Assembly (NCBI GenBank): GCA_002205965.3
Contig: NADL03000457.1
Location: 248,001 to 312,000 of the forward strand
Length of the DNA: 64,000 bases
Source: Kappaphycus alvarezii
Taxonomy: Eukaryota > Rhodophyta > Florideophyceae > Gigartinales > Solieriaceae
Direction of reading: 5' to 3'
Shown: positions 52,341-61,641 of the stretch, one piece after another
Layout of the letters: each line of letters opens with the position of its first letter
Numbering within the stretch: position 1 is the stretch's first letter
The notes under the pieces: model-generated
Told to the model about the DNA's origin: nothing
The model's database searches: none
What the model saw: only the letters and a program-made list of their open reading frames with translations
Made by a program: the position numbers and the translations under genes

Positions 52341-53564
52341 TAATGGGAATCGGAGAGGGTGAAGGACTTTGCTGGACGGATGAAGTTGCGGGCTTGGCTA
52401 CCCAGAATTTACTCGGAACTCTAAAATCCTGGCCTTAAGTACAACCTACAACTACTTTCTAACTCACTGCGTCCACTAACAGAATCCCACAAACTGAGCC
52501 ATTTGAGCGGATTTCAAGATCTTGGCCCGGTGATAACAGTCATTAGGGGCAAATTTGGAACTGCTTCCAAAGTTGACAAATTTGTGTAAATAGGTTGGCC
52601 CAATACACACATCAATACAGTACCTTATTTTGCAGACTTACCGGAAACGAATTCCCTTGTGCCAAAATAACGGACTCAATCCGTCATACGTAAAATAGAA
52701 TCACATAACTGATTTTTGGATGCAGTCGGTCCAATCTTCATCATAATTACGAACCTCATACATATGATGGAATCACATAACTGATTTTTGGATGCAGTTG
52801 TACAAACCAATATCATAACTAGAAACCACATACGTATGATGGAATCACATAACTGATTTTTGGATGCAGTTGTACAAACCAATATCATAACTAGAAACCA
52901 CATACGTATGATGGAATCACATAACTGATTTTTGGATGCAGCTGGTAAACCGTATCATAACTAGAAACCTCATACGTATGATGAAATCACATAACCGATT
53001 TTTGGATGCAGCTGGATAAAACCCTTAATCATAACTAGAATCCTCATACATAATATAAAATCAAATACCTCTTTCTAGCAGTCATGACAGTATTGCCATA
53101 ATTGATTCCTACTGTACAAACTCAGGTATAGTAAGGAGTACAGTACTTGGTATATTACGATGTACAGTGCGAAGTACAGTTCCTCATTTGGCACTAGTAC
53201 AGTACGTGTACAACACTGCACAAAAAGGTTTCTTCTCTTAGCTGTACCACGTGTACATCACATACACAACTGCCACCACGTACACGTGTACATAGCTTTC
53301 CTCAGCATATCTCTCATACAGTATACTCATCATCCACTTATAGTACCCTACCCTACGTAAAATCACCCCATAAACAACATTTTGCCCTCTAAATCGCTGA
53401 TCTCTCAAAATCGTACTTTCGTCCCTGGGAACTTTGGATTTCTTCCGGAATGCCTTAGCGCCACCCTTCATTCGACACGTGTGCATGTGTACACGTGGAA
53501 CATGCCTCATGCCTCTTATGATTTGGCACCGATGTGGTATTGATCGTCTTGCAAATCAACAACA
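52341..53564 (-). repeat. copia B2 5' LTR with minisatellite
   Basis: About 1224 bp. The minisatellite spans about 52690-53040 with about five units. The TGTTGTTGATTTG tip abuts copia C at 53565. Confidence 0.88.
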
Positions 53565-55172
53565 TACTAGTGACTCTGGTGACTTTGTGTGCCTCACTGT
53601 TTCCTCGCAGAAAGTATCACAGGCTAGTTCAATGACCTGGCATGTCGACTCTGGTGCTACATCGCATATGACCTTGACAAGTCGTTGTTTCAAGACTTCG
53701 AAGGAACTGCCGCTTTCGATGTTGGATCGGTAATGACTCGAGTGTGACTGCTCGCGGTCGTGGCTCGGTCATCCTACGTATGAATGTGAACGGCAAGTGT
53801 GCTGTGCCATTTGAAGAATGTGTGGGTACCGGAACTCGCCTATCATCTGATTTCGGTTTCGACGATGGAACGTGCAGGCATGAAGATTGCATTTGAAGGT
53901 GGCACTTGTATCGTCACGAAGGGTTCCACAACCATCCTACAAGCACACGCACCAACGGTTTGTATCGTGTGAGGACGATGTCAAATGCGACGACGAACGT
54001 CGAGGGTACCACAACAGCGGAGGCAGCACTTGCGACGACCGACCTGCAACTTTGGCATGCACGCCTTGCACATGTACATGTTGATGGCATTCGAAACATG
54101 GTCAGCAGACAAGTCGTGAAAGGCATCGACACCAATGTAAAGCAAAAGGTCGACACATGTGAATCATGCATCTACGGTAAGAGTTGTCGTGCACCGATAC
54201 CCAAACAAGGGGGGGCACCTCTGCAAACTTCCTTGACCTTGTACACTCTGACGTTCATGGCCCGATGCAGGTACGATCACTTGGCGGTTCAAGGTACTTT
54301 GCTACATTCACTAATGACCATTCACGATACTGCACTGTGTACGCAATGAAGCACAAGTCAGAGACCTTTGCATGTTTTAAGAAGTGGCTCGCAATGGTCG
54401 AACGCCAGACTGGGAACAAGCTCAAGGCCATCCGTGTTGACAACGGTGGTGAGTACGTGTCCAAGGAATTTGAGGACTACTTGAGTGCACGCGGATCTTG
54501 TATAACCCGACGGTGCCGTATAACCCACCAGAATGGTTTTCGCTGAACGACTAAACCGGACGCTTGTTGAACTTGTCCGCACCATGTTACACCACGGCAA
54601 GATGGCGAAGCACTTCTGGGCAGAGGCATTATCGGTCGCCGTGCATGTCCGAAATCGTGTCACAACGAGAGGACTACCTAGCAATGTCACACCGTACGAG
54701 TTGTGGACAGGTCACAAGCCCGACATGAGTCATATGCGCGTATTCGGTACGAAATGTTGGTACACGATTCGCGATGGGAGCACGAAGAAACTCGATGCGC
54801 GTGCTCGTGAGGCTCGTCTGATTGGTTACGCCAAGGGGTCAAAGGGTACAAGTTGTACGACGAAACACATAAGAAGGTAGTGGTGTCACGTGACGTTCGA
54901 TTTGATGAAGAGGGTACATCGCGCCAGTGATGACCATGTCGAGGTGTCTGTTGACGAAGACCTCTGTGAGAACCGAGTTCACTTTGATGATGCACAGGCA
55001 CAGCATCACTGAACCCACGAACGTCACCGATGGTCCTACTGAAGGCGTCAATGATACTACTGATGATCCCAATGACGACAATGGTACTGTAGACAATGAT
55101 GGGCATGGCGAATCGGAGACGTCAAATGACTCGCAGCAACAACCTCAGGCCACTCGCCGGTCAGGTCGTAAG
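53565..55172 (+). pseudogene. pol: copia C protease and integrase
   Basis: Protease WHVDSGATSHMT; integrase zinc region LWHARLAHVHVDG ... CESCIYGKS; core VDNGGEYVSKEF and ERLNRTLVELVRTML; then MRVFGTKCWYTIRD and an Asp/Asn-rich linker. Several breaks. Confidence 0.82.
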
Positions 55173-56400
55173 TGATGAAAGGAACAAGGATGATGAGGGA
55201 TGAGGAGAGAGAATGAAAAGGGAAGTAGGGAAAGAGTGTAGATGGATAAAAGAAACAGAAAGGAGATAGAACGGCAAGGGTGAGGTTGGTGTTGAAATCA
55301 AAGGCAAGTCCGTACCTCTTCTTTACTTGGGTGAGCATTAGACTACAACTATATACTGTTTGCCGGTACTCACTTCGGCTTCGTGACAGCAAAATGAAAG
55401 TAGCAAAATCTACATTTGCAGTACTATCTTTGTTGATCCTATGCCTACCCAAGCCGAGATGCCTCAGAATCCCTGATTTGCATGCGGAGAAATTTAATTA
55501 CCGATATTCAAACGTAGTAACATTGCGTACATGCTAGCCATGCATGTTCTGTTACGTAAACGTACACTAAAACAGTAACCCGTGAATTATGCCTTACGTG
55601 ACCGCCAACGCAACTGTAATCTCTCGGCCTGTAACAGAACCAAAGGCGGGAACTTAAGGCGGGAACTTAAATATCATAAGAGTAGAAAACAATTTTTGGC
55701 GGGCTTGTCTCACGTTGTTACGTAACAGTACGTAAATCTCATGCAGGCCGTTTCAACGTGAATTAAGCCTTACGTGCTATACGTGCAATACTGTAAAAGC
55801 AACGTGGCTGCATCAACATACTTTGGCTGCATACTTGTGCAAGAGTGATTTGTATGCAGCCAGTATAATGAGTATAGTGTAAACTGTATGCAGCCAGTCA
55901 GGCAACTATAGGATAAATATAGAAACCACTGTTTACTTGTACACGTACGACACCTATAATACTGTACACGTACGACAGAGAGGAGACAATACACGTATGC
56001 CACATAGGAGACAATACACGTATGACACATTGCGTACAGTACTTTGAGCCTTAAATAGAGACAAACCATTCAACCAACCATAACATGCCAAGTGTCAGAA
56101 TGCTCCACAACGATCAGCTCAGACATCGCCACTTGGAGCGATGTGAGTGGTATGGAGGCGTATCTAGCAGCCAATCAGAGGGCAGAATACCAAGTGGTTT
56201 GAAATGGTAAAATGCGCCGTTGATTTTGAGTTGCCCGAAATGAGTTTCGTCCAGGCAACTCTCGATTTGGGCCCATTTTACACGTGTAGTAGGTGTACAC
56301 AGAGAAGGGTGCAACTCGCTTTTTCATGCTACAAGTGTACACGTGTCCAGGTGGCAACTAAAAACCATGGGATCGCATGCATTCTATCCCTTTTTCAACA
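55173..56400 (-). repeat. solo LTR of copia A inside copia C
   Basis: Starts TGATGAAAGG and ends TTTTTCAACA, flanked by GTAAG at 55168-55172 and 56401-56405. It is about 1228 bp, the complement of the 30248 LTR. Confidence 0.92.
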
Positions 56401-58017
56401 GTAAGCGTCAGCCACCAAAGGAATGGTGGAGGACTACTGCGCTCATGTCACCAGCGTGTCCGCCGGACCCAACGACTTATCATGGCCATGTCCAGCACGA
56501 ATAACGACGAGTGGCGCGCTGCCATGCAGAAGGAATATGACGCACTCATGGAGTACAAGACCTGGGGTCTGCCTCGTCCGTCCGACCACAACGTTGTTTC
56601 GTCCAAGTGGGTGTTGTGACAAGGACAAACCTCAACCGAACGGTGAGATTAAAAACAGCGCAAGGAGAGACTAGTGGCACGTGGATTTCACAGGTCGAAG
56701 GCGTCGACTACACCGATATGCACTGTGGTGAAGTTTACTTCGGTCCGGATCATCTTGGCACTTGTGACATTCTTTGCATTGTTTCTGCACCAATGGATGT
56801 CGACTCCGCATTCCTAAACGGTGACCTCGAGGAGAAAGTGTACCTCGAGCGGCAGAAGGGTTTAAACGCAAGGGCAAGGACATTGGGTATGTCGACTTTG
56901 GAAGGCCATATACGTGTTTGAAACAAGCATCATGTCGATGCACAGAAGATTGACGAGTTCTAACGAGGGAGCTTCGCATGAGTCGTAACGAAGCGACGAA
57001 TGTGTGTATTTTTTCGCGATCAAGGAAACATTTGTGATTGTTGCACTCTATGTGGATGACCTTCTTATTGCTTGCAACAGCCTTACGAGCTGCAAGAAGT
57101 CAAGGAACAGTTGTGCAAACGTTTTCGTATGAAGGACTTGAACGAAGCCCGTACATGTTTGGGATTCGAAAATCTATCGTGATATCAACGGAAAACGTCT
57201 CATCTGTCCCAATCCAAGTACGTCAAGGCTGTATTGGAGCGGTTCAACATGTCGGAGGCCAAAGGGATGAAACACCTATGGAGGTCAAGTTGGACTTAGA
57301 TGCCGATATCGCTGATGAAGACATCGCGGATGTTCCATATCGCGAGGCCATCGGGTGCTTGATGTACTTGATGGTTGGGACACGTCCGGATATTGCATTT
57401 GCAGTGTGCAAACTGGCCAGTACGTTGAACGGCCAAGGGAGGTGCATTGGAAAGCAGTGAAACGCATTATGCGTTATTTGGTTAGCACTATGGAATATGG
57501 ACTGTGTTATGATGGAAACGCAGGTATGGTACCATTTGGGTATGTTGATGCCGACTGGGCAGGTGACACTGGCAACCGCAAGTCGACTGGCGGATATGTA
57601 TTCATGCTTGCCGGTGCCGCGATATCATGGTGCTCACGTCAACAAGATGTTGTTGCATTATCTTCAACTGAGGCTGAGTACATTGGGTTGTGTGAAGGTG
57701 TAAAGGAAGCGATTTGGCTTAAGCGGCTTGTAGACAACCTGGGTACCGATGAGAATGGCGATATGGAACCGATGATGCTGCTGAAGGTGGATAACCAAGG
57801 TGCTATGCACTTGGCCAAAAATGCATCGGTCAAGCGTCGCACTAAGCACATCGATATCCGGTATCACTTTAGGAGAGAGGCACTTTCGAACAAGTCGGTG
57901 ACGTTGGAATATTGCCCGACCGAAGACATGGTTGCAGATGTTCTAACGAAAGCAATTGGACGTGTAAAGTTGGAATCATTTGTTGCATCACTTGGATTGG
58001 AACGTCGAAACCAGTGA
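56401..58017 (+). pseudogene. pol: copia C reverse transcriptase and RNase H
   Basis: Reverse transcriptase: DEWRAAMQKEYDALMEYKTW, MDVDSAFLNGDLEEKVYLE, a CTLCG-like YVDD region near 57045, and YLMVGTRPDIAFAVCKLAS. RNase H: YVDADWAGDTGNRKSTGGYV, SSTEAEYIGLCEGVKEA, MVADVLTKAIGRVK. The RNase H part is the best kept. Confidence 0.82.
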
Positions 58018-58028
58018 CAGAGGGGGGG

Positions 58029-58233
58029 TGTTGGATGTACAGTACACTGTGTGCACATACTGTATGGTGTTGGATGTACAGTACACTGTGTGCACATACT
58101 GTATGGTATGACAAGTGATTACAGTATGTGCTGTTGGATGTACAGTACACTGTGTGCACATACTGTATGGTGTTGGATGTACAGTACACTGTGTGCACAT
58201 ACTGTATGGTATGACAAGTGATTACAGTATGTG
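58029..58233 (+). repeat. copia C LTR tandem array
   Basis: A unit beginning TGTTGGATGTACAGTACACT (about 39 bp, ending ACTGTATGG) occurs four times, in two pairs, each pair followed by TATGACAAGTGATTACAG; the higher-order period is about 102 bp. Confidence 0.88.
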
Positions 58234-58598
58234 CGAGTGGAGGTGTATATGTACTGTACAAGTTTGCTGTCACCGGTTGTGTGATTACAGGTTACGGGTG
58301 ATGTGAATTGTGATGACATGGATGATTACAGGCTACGGGTGATGTGAATTGTGATGACATGGATGGATTACAGTGATGTAGAATGTTACGTACATGCACG
58401 TAACTATGATGTGGTGATCACAGTGAATTGATGATTACGTGTGATGTCATCAGAATAGGTGAGCTGGACTGTCATGTACGATGGTAGAAACGTAACCTAG
58501 GGTAATAGTGTATGTGTTGGTGCATATAAGCACCTGAATCTTCGAGATGAGTAAAGGTAGACTCGGCACTACATCCCTTCCTCCACCTACCTTTTTCA
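58029..58598 (+). repeat. copia C 3' LTR
   Basis: Begins TGTTGGATGTACAG after the polypurine run and ends CCACCTACCTTTTTCA, lacking the final three bases of the family tip (CAACA), and is joined to inverted copia C gag. Confidence 0.82.
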
Positions 58599-59441
58599 TC
58601 ATGTGATACTTTCTGCGATGATACCGTGAGGCACACAAAGTCACCAGAGTCACTAGTATCACCATCGCTGTCATCTTTGTTGTTGGCATTACGACGACGG
58701 CCTTCGACTTGTTGGCCTTGTCTTTCTCGTCGCTCTGTTTCTTCCAACAAAATCGCTCGGTGTGACCATCCTTACGCAGTAGTCGCAATGGCGATTCCTG
58801 CGCGACTGTCGGGACTGACGGCCCATCAATGCAGAGTCCGTCTTGCTTGACCCGCGTCACTCTGGCGATCGTCCATGCGTTGTTCCTCCTGGCGCAAACG
58901 ACTCTTCACAAAGTCCACCGTAAGAGGCTTGTCATCAACGACGGTATCGATTGCAACGATGAGATGTTCAAAGCGCTCAGTTAGGCCACAGGATACTCAT
59001 TGCGATATCTGAGTCCTCAACATTGACATCCATGGACTTCAGGTCGGATGCCAACTGGCCACACGATTCACAAAGGCCAGTACCGTCTCACCATCGTGAA
59101 TCTTTGCAGAGTAGAACTCGCGACGGGCTTTGATCTTGTTGAGGAGGGTTTCGACGTTGGAACACATTTCCAATAGCCTTCCACATTTCGGCAGCAGTGG
59201 TGAGTCCGCGGACGTGGTCGAGGTGCTCATCACTCAAAGACAAACCGATAATGGCCTTAGCTTTGGAATCCCGTTTCTTCCACTGAACGAGTGCATCACC
59301 CTCTGGAGCAGTCGCTGGGGGCGTCAATACATCATCGAGGTCACAAAATGCGAGTACCAACTCGATCTTCTGCTTCCAAACATGGAAGTTGGACTCACCG
59401 AGCTTCTCGATTTTGAAGCCGCCAAGACTCTTATCGTCCAT
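58599..59441 (-). pseudogene. gag: copia C gag, inverted relative to its pol
   Basis: The minus strand starts MDDKSLGGFKIEKLGESNFH at 59441 and shows WKQKIELVLAF, KAKAIIGLSLSDEHLDHVRG and a CCHC-like segment (HTERFCW), ending with the gag-protease linker (DTSDSGDFVCLTVSSQK) that also begins the plus-strand half at 53567. About three breaks. Confidence 0.82.
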
Positions 59442-59909
59442 AACGTATGTTTTCGGACGACAAATCGACAGAAATAATATGATCGGAGATCACAACAGTA
59501 CGAACCTAGCACCAAATCCTAGGTCAAAACACGAAACAGTATGCCAAAGCACACCAAAAAACAACACAAAGATTCACACAAGCGATTCAGACAAACACCA
59601 AACGGGTCAATGGGTGTCAAAATAGTTAACGAAACAATATCTTCTCTTAGTACGTGATGCTTGCCGCTGGCAATATGCAATCACGGGAAGTCGGACTTCC
59701 GGCCCCCGGTCTGACTCTCCGGGTGAGCTCACGGTTCCAGCGATTGACTAATTTGAAAGTTGAACGACTTGAGCCTTGACGAAGAACGACAGCGAAAGTG
59801 AAAGGAAGGATGTCCCAAAGGACAACAATTCGGAGGTTCCCAAAGAACACAACCGGAAACGAGACAACGGCACAAAGGGAAACAAAGGATCGAAAGGAGC
59901 GATTAGCGG
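59442..59909 (-). other. copia C leader
   Basis: Untranslated leader between primer site and gag. Includes the palindrome GGAAGTCCGACTTCC near 59685-59699 (minus strand). No extra ORF with a domain was seen, unlike copia B2. Confidence 0.6.
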
Positions 59910-59924
59910 GCTGGGCCCATAACC
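59910..59924 (-). promoter_or_regulatory. copia C primer binding site
   Basis: GGTTATGGGCCCAGC on the minus strand next to the LTR tip; complementary to the initiator Met-tRNA anticodon arm. Confidence 0.85.
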
Positions 59925-60159
59925 TGTTGAAAAAGGTAGGTGGAGGAAGGGATGTAGTGCCGAGTCTACCTTTACTCATCTCGAACATTCAGGTGCTTAT
60001 ATGCACCAACACACTACACTATTACCCTAGGTTACGTTTCTACCATCGTACATGACAGTCCAGCTCACCTATTCTGATGAAATCACACGTAATCATCAAT
60101 TCACTGTAATCACCACATCATAGTTACGTGCATGTACGTAACATTCTACATCACTGTAA
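59925..60159 (-). repeat. copia C 5' LTR, cut by copia B3
   Basis: This is the complement of the last 235 bp or so of the 58029-58598 LTR. It stops where the copia B3 LTR begins, so B3 inserted into it; the rest would lie beyond the right edge. Confidence 0.85.
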
Positions 60160-61587
60160 TAATGGGAATCGGAGAGGGTGAAGGACTTTGCTGGACGGAT
60201 GAAGTTGCGGGCTTTGCTACCCAGAATTTACTCGGAACTCTAAAATCCTGGCCTTAAGTACAACCTACAACTACTTTCTAACTCACTGCGTCCACTAACA
60301 GAATCCCAAAACTGAGCCATTTGAGCGGGTTTCAAGATCTTGGCCCGGTGATAACAGTCATTAGGGGCAAATTTGGAACTGCTTCCAAAGTTGACAAATT
60401 TGTGTAAATAGGTTGGCCCAGTACACACATCAATACAGTACCTTATTTTTGCAGACTTACCGAAACGAATTCCCTTGTGAAAATAACAGACTCAATCCGT
60501 CATAGGTGAAATAGAATCACATAACGGATTTTGGATGCAGTCGGTCCAATCTTCACCATAATTACGAACCTCATACATATGATGGAATCACATAACTGAT
60601 TTTTGGATGCAGTTGTACAAACCAATATCATAACAAGAAACCACATACGTATGATGGAATCACGTAACTGATTTTTGATGCAGCTGGATAAAACCCGTAT
60701 CATAACTAGAAACCACATACGTATGATGGAATCACATAACTGATTTTTGGATGCAGTTGTACAAACCAATATCATAACTAGAAACCACATACGTATGATG
60801 GAATCACATAACTGATTTTTGGATGCAGCTGTACAAACCAATATCATAACTAGAACCACATACGTATGATGGAATCACATAACTGATTTTTGGATGCAGC
60901 TGTACAAACCAATATCATAACTAGAAACCACATACGTATGATGGAATCACATAACCGATTTTGGATGCAACTGGATAAAACCCGTAATCATAACTAGAAT
61001 CCTCATACATAATATAAAATCAAAAAACTCTTTCTAGCAGTCATGACAGTATTGCCATAATTGATTCCTACTGTACAAACTCAGGTATAGTAAGGAGTAC
61101 AGTACTTGGTATATTACGATGTACAGTGCGAAGTACAGTTCCTCATTTGGCACTAGTACAGTACGTGTACACCACTGCACAAAAGGTTTCTACTCTTAGC
61201 TGTACCTCGTGTACATCACATACACAACTGCCACCACGTACACGTGTACATAGCTTTCCTCAGCATATCTCTCATACAGTATACTCATCATCCACTTATA
61301 GCCCAACCCTACGTAAAATCACCCCATAAACATTTTGCCCTCTAAATCGCTGATCTCTCAAATCGTACTTTCGTCCCTGGGAACTTTGGATTTTTTCGGA
61401 ATGCCTTAGGGCCACCCTTCATTCAACACGTGTGCATGTGTACACGTGGAACATGCCTCATCCCTCTTATGATATTTGGCACCGATGTGGGTCATGTGAT
61501 CGTCTTGCCAAATCAACAACACCTCATGCCTCTCATGAGGTTTGGCACGATGTGGGGTCATGTGATCGTCTTGCCAAATCAACAACA
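60160..61587 (-). repeat. copia B3 3' LTR with minisatellite and duplicated tip
   Basis: About 1428 bp. The minisatellite (60500-60970) has about seven to eight units. The last 66 bp (61522-61587) duplicate 61456-61521, so the LTR tip is present twice. Confidence 0.85.
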
Positions 61588-61641
61588 CCCCCCTCGATTA
61601 CATGACCTAAGCATCGTGCAGCTCTCCGAGGCCTAGAGATT

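Larger units (their letters stand above)
46306..53564 (-). mobile_element. copia B2, nearly full length
   Basis: On the minus strand: 5' LTR (53564-52341), primer site, leader with an extra ORF, gag, protease, integrase, reverse transcriptase, RNase H, polypurine tract and 3' LTR (47306-46306). There is no target duplication: AATTT precedes one tip and TACTA follows the other, so the insertion has recombined. The pol frame is open over 732 codons, with about four breaks in the rest. Confidence 0.9.
53565..58028 (+). mobile_element. copia family C, protease to RNase H, plus orientation
   Basis: Starts inside the gag-protease linker (SDSGDFVCLTVSSQK) and runs through protease, integrase, reverse transcriptase and RNase H to a polypurine tract (GGGGGGG at 58022-58028). 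A solo copia A LTR sits at 55173-56400. Broken about eight times. Its gag is at 58599-59441 in the opposite orientation. Confidence 0.85.

Noticed and set aside
52676-52903. Repetitive ORF (CTTASKNQLCDSII repeats), also at 40727 and 60500
   Set aside because: It is the translation of the 72-bp LTR minisatellite, which stays open because the unit is a multiple of three.
57869-58273. Cys-rich repetitive minus-strand ORFs (MCTQCTVHPT)
   Set aside because: They translate the copia C LTR tandem array; no start context or conservation.
59647-59988. 113-codon minus-strand ORF in the copia C leader
   Set aside because: It overlaps primer site and LTR tip and shows no domain.
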